NCBI GenBank assembly: GCA_022837505.1
Contig: JALHFZ010000018.1
Span: 1-26,110, forward strand
DNA length: 26,110 nucleotides
From: Synergistaceae bacterium
Lineage (GTDB): Bacteria > Synergistota > Synergistia > Synergistales > Aminobacteriaceae
Direction: 5' to 3'
Shown: one piece after another, positions 1-6,672 of the stretch
Layout of the letters: each line of letters begins with the position of its first letter
Numbering within the stretch: position 1 is the stretch's first letter
The notes under the pieces: generated by a model
What the model saw: the letters and a program-made list of their open reading frames with translations, nothing else
What the model was told of the DNA's origin: nothing
Databases searched by the model: none
Program-made: the position numbers and the translations under genes

Positions 1-375
1 GAGCCTCTGGTTCTCGTCCACGAGGCTCGAGAGGATCTGCATCTCCGCCTGCACCCGCCGGACAGCCCCGTCGAGCTCCTTTCCCCTTTCAGAAAGCAGG
101 GCGCTCTCCTCCTTCGGAAGGACGGAACAGAGGGCTGAAAGGGAGGAAGGGCATCCGAATTCTTTTGCCAGCTCCCCGGCCAGACGGGTGCGCCGGCCTT
201 CGAGGGCTTCGGCGGAGAAGGAGAGGGACTGCATCTCCCTGAAGAGATCCTGCAATAATTCGAGGCGCCCTTCCCGGAGCGCCTCTCTCTGCCGTACGGT
301 CACGTCCCCGAGGGTACGGAGCACCTGCGCCTGGCCGGCGAGCACGTCCCCGAGGGCCTTTGCGGAGGACCCCAT
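1..375 (-). CDS. flgN: FlgN-like flagellar export chaperone (3' end beyond window)
   Basis: An open frame starts at ATG 375, one base after the flgM stop, and stays open for 125 codons to the window edge, so the C-terminus is missing. The product is almost entirely helical, with Leu/Glu/Arg-rich heptad-like stretches, and it reaches a LVDENQRL segment resembling the conserved C-terminal Asn/Leu region of FlgN proteins. FlgN is the cytoplasmic chaperone that binds the hook-filament junction proteins FlgK and FlgL and delivers them to the flagellar export gate. Its place directly after flgM matches the usual flgM-flgN-flgK-flgL order, and a GGAAGAG Shine-Dalgarno lies in the end of flgM. FlgN sequences diverge strongly, so context carries much of the call. 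Confidence 0.8.
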   Translation of the reverse strand, partial: MGSSAKALGDVLAGQAQVLRTLGDVTVRQREALREGRLELLQDLFREMQSLSFSAEALEGRRTRLAGELAKEFGCPSSLSALCSVLPKEESALLSERGKELDGAVRRVQAEMQILSSLVDENQRL

Positions 376-376
376 G

Positions 377-664
377 CTACTCTTCCAGTTTCATCAAACC
401 AGCCGCGATCAGGCTGTTCGCTACTTTTTTCATATCGGGGGCGTAGGTTCCCCCGGCGATCCGGCCCTTGAGGTCCTTCACCAGATCTTCCCGCACGTCG
501 GGGATCTTCTTCAGTTCAGCCGAGGCCTTCGCCATCTCCACGGCGAAGGAGCTGAATTCAACGCCATCGGCAGGGGCCTCGCCCCTGGGTGAAGGGTGCG
601 TTTTTTTCCCGTTCAGTTTGTCTATTGCCTTCGGTCCGTATACTCCTGATATCTTATCTATCAT
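377..664 (-). CDS. flgM: FlgM, anti-sigma-28 factor
   Basis: The 95-residue product has the FlgM layout: a short N-terminal segment beginning MIDKISGVYG, a hydrophilic and probably disordered middle, and a C-terminal helical part (about residues 40-95) that in this family wraps the flagellar sigma factor. FlgM inhibits sigma-28 in the cytoplasm until the hook-basal body is complete and FlgM is exported. A GAGGTGA Shine-Dalgarno precedes the ATG. The gene sits 53 bases after comF behind a sigma-28-type promoter, which fits the known autoregulation of flgM, and flgN follows after one base. The length is typical. The matching sigma factor gene is not in this window. Confidence 0.92.
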   Translation of the reverse strand: MIDKISGVYGPKAIDKLNGKKTHPSPRGEAPADGVEFSSFAVEMAKASAELKKIPDVREDLVKDLKGRIAGGTYAPDMKKVANSLIAAGLMKLEE

Positions 665-705
665 GCTCTCACCTCATCGAAAAGGAAATTGCTTCCTTGG
701 TTTTG

Positions 706-733
706 TTATCGGAACTGTCAGGGCGAAGCTTTA
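706..733 (-). promoter_or_regulatory. Sigma-28 (FliA/SigD) type promoter for flgM-flgN
   Basis: On the minus strand TAAAGCTT (726-733) is followed by TCCGATAA (706-713). The distance from TAAA to TCCGATAA is 16 bases, inside the 14-16 range of SigD promoters and one base longer than the enteric FliA consensus. The -10 differs from GCCGATAA at one position. The -35 lies inside the last codons of comF. Transcription would begin near 699, giving a leader of about 35 bases before flgM. The motif was found by eye and not scored against the genome. Confidence 0.7.
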
Positions 734-1350
734 GGGGAATGGGTCCATGTCATTGCAAGAACCGTCCTCCCTCCTCCCCGCTCGAGGGCGGAGGCTGCCC
801 GGCGGAGGGTCGTGCCCGTGGTGGCCACATCGTCCACAAGGACGGCCCGCTTTCCTGCGATCCTTCCCCTTCGGGGTGCCAGGGCGTCGGAGGGCATATT
901 TCGCCTCTGTTCTTCCGGCAGGGCTGTCTGGGTGCTCCGCTCCTCCCTCCAGAGGAGCCCGTCGATCACGGGAAGGTTCCATTCCCGGGCGATCCCCGAG
1001 GCAAGGGCCGCCGATTGATTGTAGATCCGGGTACTCCCCCTGTGGAGGGGGACGGGGACGAGGCAGTCCGCCTCAGGAGGGGGGAAGATCCGCCCGAGGG
1101 CTCTGCCCATGACGAGGGCAAGGGGACGGTTTCCGCCGTACTTCATCTCGAGGGCGAACTCCCGGAGAAGCCCCTCGTGGCGCCCTCCCGTCCAGAGCTT
1201 CACCGGGCCGAGGTCTTCTGCCAGCGGAGGGTTCAGAAGGGGCAGAAGGCACTCCAGGCATACCGGTACGCCCAGGGCTCCGCAGAGAGGACAGGCGGCG
1301 GGCCAGAGAAGATGCCCCGCGAAGGCCAGAAGAGTTTCAGGAATACTCAA
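718..1350 (-). CDS. comF: ComF-family phosphoribosyltransferase-like protein
   Basis: The product (about 210 residues) starts with a four-cysteine zinc finger (C20, C23, C31, C34), followed by a type I phosphoribosyltransferase-like domain. The PRPP-binding loop VLVDDVATTGTT is at about residues 170-181, and the RIYNQSAALA segment typical of ComFC is near 108. In naturally transformable bacteria ComFC acts in cytoplasmic single-strand DNA uptake, but the gene is also widespread in other species. The annotated start is TTG at 1350, which overlaps the GNAT gene by 14 bases and has no clear Shine-Dalgarno, so a start a few codons later is possible. The last codons contain the -35 element of the flgM promoter. 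Confidence 0.88.
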   Translation of the reverse strand: MSIPETLLAFAGHLLWPAACPLCGALGVPVCLECLLPLLNPPLAEDLGPVKLWTGGRHEGLLREFALEMKYGGNRPLALVMGRALGRIFPPPEADCLVPVPLHRGSTRIYNQSAALASGIAREWNLPVIDGLLWREERSTQTALPEEQRRNMPSDALAPRRGRIAGKRAVLVDDVATTGTTLRRAASALERGGGRTVLAMTWTHSPKASP

Positions 1351-1756
1351 TGGGACGCCGGAGAAGCATCATCGCCCCTTCCCGGGGGACAAACCCGTGG
1401 GGGGAGAGAAAGGAAGCCAGCTCGCTCGTGTAGGTGATGAGAAGGGGGATGTTCCGGATTGCGGGGTGTTCGAGGGCATATTCGAGAAGGGCCGTCCCCA
1501 CCTTCTTCCCCTGATGGTCAGGGTGGACCATGATGTCCCAGAGGGACCCCCGGTAGACGAAATCCGTCAGTATGCGGCAGAAGGCCACAAGGTGGGCTTC
1601 ATGGCGGACGGAAAAGCACATGGAGGTCCCCTCAAGCATACGGGCTATGTCCTCGACGGACCGGCTTCTCCCCCAGCGGGTGAAGCGGTAGAGGTTTGCG
1701 AGCTCCTCGGGCTGGACGGCATGCTTGCTGTCGTAAAAGGTATATCCTCCGTTCAT
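1337..1756 (-). CDS. GNAT-family N-acetyltransferase
   Basis: A 139-residue product with the GNAT fold signature: the acetyl-CoA pyrophosphate loop appears as VHPDHQGKKVGTALL at about residues 77-91, preceded by a beta strand (SLWDIMV) and followed by the expected helix. The C-terminal HGFVPREGAMML matches the usual closing strands. It is a single-domain enzyme that probably transfers an acetyl group to an amine or a protein N-terminus; the substrate cannot be read from the sequence. The frame extends further upstream, but the ATG at 1756 forms an ATGA overlap with the stop of the preceding zinc-ribbon gene, so I chose it. It overlaps comF by 14 bases, suggesting translational coupling. Confidence 0.87.
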   Translation of the reverse strand: MNGGYTFYDSKHAVQPEELANLYRFTRWGRSRSVEDIARMLEGTSMCFSVRHEAHLVAFCRILTDFVYRGSLWDIMVHPDHQGKKVGTALLEYALEHPAIRNIPLLITYTSELASFLSPHGFVPREGAMMLLRRPIEYS

Positions 1757-1965
1757 GAATCGGTCCGAACCGTTGCGGCAAGGGCCATCCCGCAGACGAT
1801 GGCGCGGAGATCGGTCTTCCTGGCGTCTGATGTGACCGAAAGCTGCACCACCTGCCCCGTGCCGCACCGGGGGCAGATCCAGTTCACCCTGGCCATTCCG
1901 TCGCAGTCCGGCGTTCCGGCGATCACCATGGATTCGCCGCAGATCTGACAGGCTACTATGAGCAT
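1753..1965 (-). CDS. Small zinc-ribbon protein, function unknown
   Basis: This 70-residue protein has two CxxC knuckles, C6/C9 (CQIC) and C31/C34 (CPRC), spaced as in a rubredoxin-like or zinc-ribbon fold, plus an extra cysteine at C21. The tail is short and only mildly hydrophobic. It follows the DUF3084 gene by 23 bases with a good GGAGGAAG Shine-Dalgarno, and its stop overlaps the GNAT start as ATGA, so it is very likely a translated gene of the same operon. I do not recognise a named family. A nucleic-acid- or protein-binding adaptor is possible, but that is only a guess from the fold. Confidence 0.75.
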   Translation of the reverse strand: MLIVACQICGESMVIAGTPDCDGMARVNWICPRCGTGQVVQLSVTSDARKTDLRAIVCGMALAATVRTDS

Positions 1966-1988
1966 TCCACTTCCTCCATCCCTTTTGT

Positions 1989-3155
1989 TCAGTCTACGGC
2001 CGGAGACAGGGAGAGGGCAATCCTGACCGGCCCTTCCGTATAGATGTCCTCTGCCGCGGTGACCTCCACCATGAGGGGCTCTTCCGCCTTCTGTATCTTC
2101 TCCACTGCGTCGAAAAAGGCAGTGGCATCGAGAATTCCCACTTTTCCCGTCATGGGGTCCGGTTTGATCGAGTCCCGGACCGCCTTCTGGTTGACCATCC
2201 TGAGAAGGATATGGAGGTCCGACTCCGCCCGGGCCCCGTCGGGATCGGGTTCCACCCTCTGACGGTAGAGAAGATCACCCTTCCTGTACACCAGGTCGCT
2301 GTCGTAGACCTCGTAGATCAGGCGGATATCCTCGCCGTAAACGGCGTTTCCCTCCGCCACTGCCCGGACGAACTTTCGCCCGGGGTTATTTGAGACCGCC
2401 TCGATGCTCTCCATTTCCTTCTCGATATCCACGGCGAGGACAAGCTCCGACGAAGGGAGCCCCGTTCGGGAGGAGACGACGAATTCCGCCTCCCTCCGGA
2501 GGTCCTGAAAGATCCGCTCCACCTCTGAGCGGCTGCTCAGAGGCTCGATGGGCTTCTGTCCGAGGATCTCCCTGGCGAAGACGGCGATCCGGCCGCTCCG
2601 GATGGAGATCATGCTCTTTCGGAGGCTTTCCGCCTCCTCCTTCAGGTCGTTCACCGATTCGTCGAGGGCCTCTTTTTCCCTTTCAAGATGGATCTTCTCC
2701 TGCCTGAGGTTCTGAAGGTTTTTCTCCGTCTCCTCGATGAGGGGGCGGGTAGCTTCAAGCTCCTTCTGTACAGAGAGCAGCATCTCCTGCTGTTCCTTCA
2801 GTTTGTTTTCGCTTGCCAGGAGGTTGATGGCCGAGAGCTCGGCCTCGCTGCGGCTTTTCCGGAGGTCGAGGGTGAGGGTCTGAAGCTGGGAGGAGAGGAA
2901 TTTCATGCTGAAGAGGGCGGTGCGGACGTTTTCTGAGATGACGGACATGGTGATGAGGATGGCGATGGAGATGAGAACTCCCGTGAAGGCGGTGATGACC
3001 CTGCTGGTGTCCCGGGGGCGGAGGCCGAAGAGGGAGATGCGTTTTTTTCCTATTTTCATGCCCAATACGTCGCCGAGGTACGCAAGGACACCGCTGACCA
3101 CAATCAGCGTGAGGATGAGCCTCCAGTTCATATCCGACCAGATCTGCATCTGCAT
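1989..3155 (-). CDS. DUF3084 membrane-anchored coiled-coil protein
   Basis: A 388-residue product with two N-terminal membrane segments (about residues 11-32 and 53-75), joined by a basic loop carrying GMKIGKKR and FGLRPRDTS. A long charged coiled coil (about 85-185) and a C-terminal mixed alpha/beta domain follow. This architecture matches DUF3084 proteins, which have no established function. The topology suggests anchoring in the inner membrane; the side on which the C-terminal domain lies is uncertain. It starts a small operon with the zinc-ribbon, GNAT and comF genes behind a probable promoter near 3231. ATG 3155 has only a weak ribosome site, and ATG at codon 3 is an alternative. Confidence 0.83.
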   Translation of the reverse strand: MQMQIWSDMNWRLILTLIVVSGVLAYLGDVLGMKIGKKRISLFGLRPRDTSRVITAFTGVLISIAILITMSVISENVRTALFSMKFLSSQLQTLTLDLRKSRSEAELSAINLLASENKLKEQQEMLLSVQKELEATRPLIEETEKNLQNLRQEKIHLEREKEALDESVNDLKEEAESLRKSMISIRSGRIAVFAREILGQKPIEPLSSRSEVERIFQDLRREAEFVVSSRTGLPSSELVLAVDIEKEMESIEAVSNNPGRKFVRAVAEGNAVYGEDIRLIYEVYDSDLVYRKGDLLYRQRVEPDPDGARAESDLHILLRMVNQKAVRDSIKPDPMTGKVGILDATAFFDAVEKIQKAEEPLMVEVTAAEDIYTEGPVRIALSLSPAVD

Positions 3156-3230
3156 GGTTTCACCGCTTCTCTGCCGTTGTGTCCGGAAAAAGAAGCCTCA
3201 GGGTATATATCTCTCTCCGGAACCGGCTCT

Positions 3231-3260
3231 ATTATAGTTGACCTGAGCCCGCCGTGCCAT
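3231..3260 (-). promoter_or_regulatory. Probable sigma-70 promoter for the DUF3084 operon
   Basis: The 122-base gap between the YkgJ-family gene and the DUF3084 gene contains a perfect TATAAT on the minus strand at 3231-3236. ATGGCA (3255-3260) lies 18 bases upstream and matches TTGACA at four of six positions. The predicted leader is about 70 bases. I see no convincing terminator for the upstream flagellar operon in the same gap, so some read-through is likely. Confidence 0.45.
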
Positions 3261-3277
3261 GAGGAAGATGCGTATTT

Positions 3278-3703
3278 TTACAGAAGACCGGGAAAGGGGT
3301 TTCGGGACAGAAGGGCGGCGATCTCCTCGGGGGAGTGCCATTCCCCCCCGTTCATTCCGGGGCATTCCGAGGCCGCCCTCTCCCATTCCTCCCGAGACTC
3401 GAGCACGGAGGGCCAGAAGGGGAAGAGGCGGCACTGGAGGGGGCGGAGGGGGTAAACGGAGCAGCGGTTTTCCGATGAGGAGAAGAAGACGCACTCTCCC
3501 CGTTCTTTTTCCCTCAGACTCGGACTACCCCACCGGGCCGTCTCGAAGCGCCGGCGGAATTCCTCAGCCTCCAGGGAGAAAAAACCGGCCAGGGCTGCCT
3601 CCTCTGCGGAGGTGATGAAGATGGCCCCTGGTTCACCCCGGCAGCATCGTCCGCAGCCGAGACAGGTAAAGAAGAGGCCCTCCCTCCACCAGGGGGAGAT
3701 CAC
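3278..3703 (-). CDS. YkgJ-family cysteine cluster protein
   Basis: The 141-residue product carries eight cysteines in the YkgJ / zinc- or iron-chelating pattern: CLGCGRCC (C14, C17, C20, C21), then C71, C81, the block CSVYPLRPLQCRLFPF including C91, and C114. The family is predicted to bind a metal or an Fe-S cluster; its biochemical role is not settled. The start codon is GTG at 3703 and overlaps the flgJ stop as GTGA, so translation should be coupled to flgJ and the gene is the last of the flagellar rod/ring operon. An AGAGG ribosome site lies just upstream. Whether it serves the flagellum is unknown. Confidence 0.87.
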   Translation of the reverse strand: MISPWWREGLFFTCLGCGRCCRGEPGAIFITSAEEAALAGFFSLEAEEFRRRFETARWGSPSLREKERGECVFFSSSENRCSVYPLRPLQCRLFPFWPSVLESREEWERAASECPGMNGGEWHSPEEIAALLSRNPFPGLL

Positions 3704-4035
3704 TCAGCCTCTTCCTTCTTCTCGGGGAGGAGAAGGGCAAGACGGTCGTAGAGCACCGTGCCGAGGCCCATTCCGCCGTTTTTCGTGAGGTATTCCGACG
3801 CCATCTCCACAGACAGGTCCTCCAGGGGGCCGAAGGGGCGGTCCTCGTCCTTTTTTCCGCCGATCTTCCGGGCGCTCGAGGCCATCTTCTTCCACAGTTC
3901 TGCTATCAGAAGGGATTCGAACTGGAGGCATGATTCCTTCAGTTTCTCCCGCTCTTTGGCAGTCCCCCGGTCGGTGGGAGCGGGGTGCATTCCGGAGGGG
4001 GAAGAGAGGCTTCGCACCGATGAGAGGGAGAGCAT
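3700..4035 (-). CDS. flgJ: FlgJ-like rod-binding protein (N-terminal domain only)
   Basis: A 111-residue protein matching the rod-binding domain of FlgJ: an amphipathic helix CLQFESLLIAELWKKM (about residues 36-51), a short charged linker, and the ending EYLTKNGGMGLGTVLYDRL. FlgJ caps the growing rod in the periplasm. The C-terminal muramidase domain of enteric FlgJ is absent, as in many non-proteobacterial forms, so peptidoglycan must be opened by a separate enzyme. The ATG follows the flgI stop codon with no gap and overlaps the next gene by 4 bases. The position at the end of flgF-G-A-H-I supports the call. Confidence 0.9.
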   Translation of the reverse strand: MLSLSSVRSLSSPSGMHPAPTDRGTAKEREKLKESCLQFESLLIAELWKKMASSARKIGGKKDEDRPFGPLEDLSVEMASEYLTKNGGMGLGTVLYDRLALLLPEKKEEAE

Positions 4036-5160
4036 CTACATCACCACCAGTTCGCCCTGAAGGGCGCCTGCTTCCTTCACCGCCTGGAGGATGGCGATGA
4101 CATCCCGGGGGGAAGCTCCCACGGAGTTGAGGGCATCCACGAGGTCCTTTACGTTATTCGTTGCATCCAGGGCCACCAGCTGATTCGCCGGTTCATCCAC
4201 GGCGATGTCCGTCCGGGGCACCACTGCCGTCCGTCCTCCTCTGCTGAAGGGCTCAGGCTGGACGACCTCTGGGGATTCGGTGATGCGAACGGTGAGGTTG
4301 CCGTGGGCTACCGCCACGGAGCTGATCCGGACGTCTCCGCCCATGACCACCGTTCCGGTCCGTTCGTTCACTACGACCCGCGCCACGCTGTCGGGACGGA
4401 GGGAGAGCCCTTCCAGCCGGGCAATGAAGGCCGAGGGGGAGGCGGCGAACTGAGCAGGTATGGCCACAACGACCCGCCCGGCATCCACCGGCCAGGCCGT
4501 CCCCTTGTAGGCGGCGTTGATTGCCCCGGCCATCCGCTCGGAGGTGGTGAAGTCGGGGTTCTTCAGAAGGAGGTTCACCTGGGTGCCCCCGGCGACAAAG
4601 TCGGCCTCCACGTCCCGCTCGACGATGGCTCCTCCGGGGATCCTCCCCACGGTGACGATATTCTTCGCCACGGAACCGGCCGCTCCGGCGGCGGCAAATC
4701 CCCCCACGAGGAGGGGGCCCTGGGCTACGGCGTAGACTGTGCCGTCAGCCCCTTTAAGGGGGACCTGAAGGAGGGTGCCCCCCTGAAGGCTTTTGGCGTC
4801 CCCCATGGTGCTGGCCGTCACGTCGATGGTCTGCCCCGGCCGGGCGAAGGGAGGAAGGGTTGCCGTCAGGGTGACCACTGCCACGTTTTTCGTCTTCACA
4901 GCCTTGTCGTCCAGGGTGATGCCGAACTGGCTCATGAGGTTTCGGATCATCTGGGTGGCCATGGTCCCCTTGTCCCCCGTCCCCTGCAGCCCCATGACGA
5001 TCCCCACGCCGACGAGCTGGTTCGACCGCACTCCCTGCACGTCGGCGAGGTCCTTAATCCGGACTGTGGGGTGCACCGAGGCTCCCCAGGCTGATGCGGA
5101 AAGAGCCAGGAGAAGAACCGAGAGAAAGGAAATTCTGAAGAATCGGGTGAATTTGACCAT
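4036..5160 (-). CDS. flgI: FlgI, flagellar P-ring protein
   Basis: A full-length 374-residue FlgI. It begins with a basic and hydrophobic signal peptide, probably cleaved after the AWGA at residue 27, then shows the conserved opening VRIKDLADVQGVRSNQLVG and the LQGTGDKG motif. The C-terminal part carries the NSVGASPRDVIAILQ signature. FlgI monomers form the periplasmic P ring around the rod in the peptidoglycan layer, with folding help from FlgA. The gene lies 10 bases after flgH and directly abuts flgJ. A P-ring gene indicates a Gram-negative type envelope. Nothing is truncated or altered in the visible motifs. Confidence 0.97.
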   Translation of the reverse strand: MVKFTRFFRISFLSVLLLALSASAWGASVHPTVRIKDLADVQGVRSNQLVGVGIVMGLQGTGDKGTMATQMIRNLMSQFGITLDDKAVKTKNVAVVTLTATLPPFARPGQTIDVTASTMGDAKSLQGGTLLQVPLKGADGTVYAVAQGPLLVGGFAAAGAAGSVAKNIVTVGRIPGGAIVERDVEADFVAGGTQVNLLLKNPDFTTSERMAGAINAAYKGTAWPVDAGRVVVAIPAQFAASPSAFIARLEGLSLRPDSVARVVVNERTGTVVMGGDVRISSVAVAHGNLTVRITESPEVVQPEPFSRGGRTAVVPRTDIAVDEPANQLVALDATNNVKDLVDALNSVGASPRDVIAILQAVKEAGALQGELVVM

Positions 5161-5170
5161 TGGAGCCTCC

Positions 5171-5752
5171 CTAAAAAATTGTCTGGAGTATCTGGGTGAG
5201 AATTCCGGGCTTCTGAAGGCGCGTCAGAGCGCCTCTCCCCTTGATGCCGATCTCGGCGTTGGCAACCCGGTCGCTTTGAATGCGGTTGTAGCTGTCCACG
5301 TCCTGGGGGCGGATGACCCCCACGATCTGGAGCTGCAGGGTCTCCTCCTGGGTGGTCACGTCCCTCGTCCCCTCAATGATGAGGTTGCCGTTCGGGAGGG
5401 TGTCCGTGACGAGGCAGGTGATCTGGGTCTTTGCGCTGTGGGTCCGCTCCGTGGAGCCGTCCCCCTTCATGTTGCTCTTCGAGCTGAACCCGAAGGCCCT
5501 GATGAAGTCGAGAATGCCGAGGCCGTCGGCGACGGAGCTGTTGTTCGCCTTCGACACATCCGTCTTTCCCTCATCCTTCGTCTTCGTCTTCTCATCCACC
5601 ACTACGGTGACGATATCCCCCACGTTTCTGGGGCGCTGATCCGCCACGAGGTTGCTCGAATCGTTCCACAGCGACCGGGCACCCCCGGGGAGGGGGAAAA
5701 GGACCAGAAGAAAAATCCCCGCAAGGAGAATTGATAGCTGCGCTTTTTTCAT
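5171..5752 (-). CDS. flgH: FlgH, flagellar L-ring protein without a lipobox
   Basis: A 193-residue FlgH. After the signal peptide comes ARSLWND, then the conserved NVGDIVTVVVDE segment, the LPNGNLIIEGTRDV core (about residues 119-132), IVGVIRPQDVD, and the end GILTQILQTIF. FlgH forms the L ring in the outer membrane and is normally a lipoprotein. Here the N-terminal hydrophobic stretch (residues 4-21) has no cysteine nearby; the only cysteine is C113. The protein is therefore predicted to be processed by signal peptidase I and to lack an N-terminal lipid. It is one base from flgA and 10 bases from flgI. Confidence 0.95.
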   Translation of the reverse strand: MKKAQLSILLAGIFLLVLFPLPGGARSLWNDSSNLVADQRPRNVGDIVTVVVDEKTKTKDEGKTDVSKANNSSVADGLGILDFIRAFGFSSKSNMKGDGSTERTHSAKTQITCLVTDTLPNGNLIIEGTRDVTTQEETLQLQIVGVIRPQDVDSYNRIQSDRVANAEIGIKGRGALTRLQKPGILTQILQTIF

Positions 5753-5753
5753 T

Positions 5754-6662
5754 TCACTGCACCTCCACTCGCCCCGGACCGATGAGAACCCCCCGGAGAA
5801 CGGCCCTGCTCTGAAGATTCCGTACTCTCACGAGGTCTCCGGCGGCTCCGCCGTCAAGGGCTTCGCCCCGGACCTCTATGAGAAACCCTTTTCTGCGAAA
5901 GACGATGAGGACGGGATCTCCCCTCTTGAGTATCGGCGGCACGGCAAGAATATTGAGAGGGATGGGGTCCCCCGCCGGCAGGCTCTTCTGAAGCTCCCGG
6001 CCGACAGCCTCCTCAGGCCCTGAGGCGATGGCCTGGGACCGGAGGACTCTCACAGTCTGAAGGACCATATCCTCCGGGGCAAGGATTGTCCCCCGGTCGA
6101 GGGGGTGGGCCGCCACCATGGCAGGCTGACTCCAGGAGAGACGAACGGCCAGGGACTTCACAGTTCCCCCGTCGTCGAATTTAAGCGTGACCGACCCCGT
6201 TCCCGGTGAGACTGAGAGGGGGGCGATTATCTCTCCCTCTGGAACGGGTCCGAGGGGCTCGGTATCCACGGTCCAGGGCCATCGGGCAAGGGCTCTGATC
6301 CGGGAGGAAAGATCCCTCGAAAGGGAAACCGCCACTTCCGGCGGCATGGCGAAGCGGATCCGCAGCCCTCCGATCCCGGCCTTCGTCATGGCTTCCACGA
6401 TCTCCTCCCGGGTGATGAACCCCTTCTCAGGGACGGCAAGGGTGAGGGCCCCCGCCCGCTCCACCCCCTCGGGGTCGCCGGAGAGGCGGGCGATTTCGGA
6501 GAGGGAAAAGGGGGAGGAAGCGACGGTGACTGCCGGGGGGATCTCGACGGAGATGTCCGCCGAGGCCCCGGCGGGGTCGGAACGAAGGAGGAAGGCGGAG
6601 AGGAGGAAGAGGAAAAGGGGCAGAAAGACCACCCCCCGGAGGGAGATCCTTTTCAGTTCCAC
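5754..6662 (-). CDS. flgA: FlgA, P-ring assembly chaperone
   Basis: A 302-residue protein with a long signal peptide (about residues 1-34), a divergent N-terminal region, and a C-terminal SAF/ChapFlgA part. That part contains HPLDRGTILAPEDM (about 196-209), a GRELQKSLPAGDPI segment, and the ending GDLVRVRNLQSRAVLRGVL. FlgA is a periplasmic chaperone needed for FlgI polymerisation into the P ring. The start codon is GTG with an AGGAG site that overlaps the flgG stop, and the stop lies one base before flgH. The length is above the enteric protein (about 220), consistent with the longer FlgA forms that have an extra N-terminal domain. Confidence 0.93.
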   Translation of the reverse strand: MELKRISLRGVVFLPLFLFLLSAFLLRSDPAGASADISVEIPPAVTVASSPFSLSEIARLSGDPEGVERAGALTLAVPEKGFITREEIVEAMTKAGIGGLRIRFAMPPEVAVSLSRDLSSRIRALARWPWTVDTEPLGPVPEGEIIAPLSVSPGTGSVTLKFDDGGTVKSLAVRLSWSQPAMVAAHPLDRGTILAPEDMVLQTVRVLRSQAIASGPEEAVGRELQKSLPAGDPIPLNILAVPPILKRGDPVLIVFRRKGFLIEVRGEALDGGAAGDLVRVRNLQSRAVLRGVLIGPGRVEVQ

Positions 6663-6672
6663 CCCTGAGCTC

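Noticed and set aside
301..356. Repeated CACGTCCCCGAGGG within flgN
   Set aside because: Two 14-base copies encode the repeated LGDV in a helical region; a chance or heptad-related repeat, with no sign of a mobile or regulatory element.
3198..3494. Proline/leucine-rich 98-codon minus-strand frame near the YkgJ gene
   Set aside because: It overlaps the YkgJ-family gene in another frame, is of low complexity and crosses the probable DUF3084 promoter.
4303..5094. 263-codon plus-strand frame, rich in Gly and His
   Set aside because: It mirrors the well-conserved flgI and has composition bias expected of a shadow frame.
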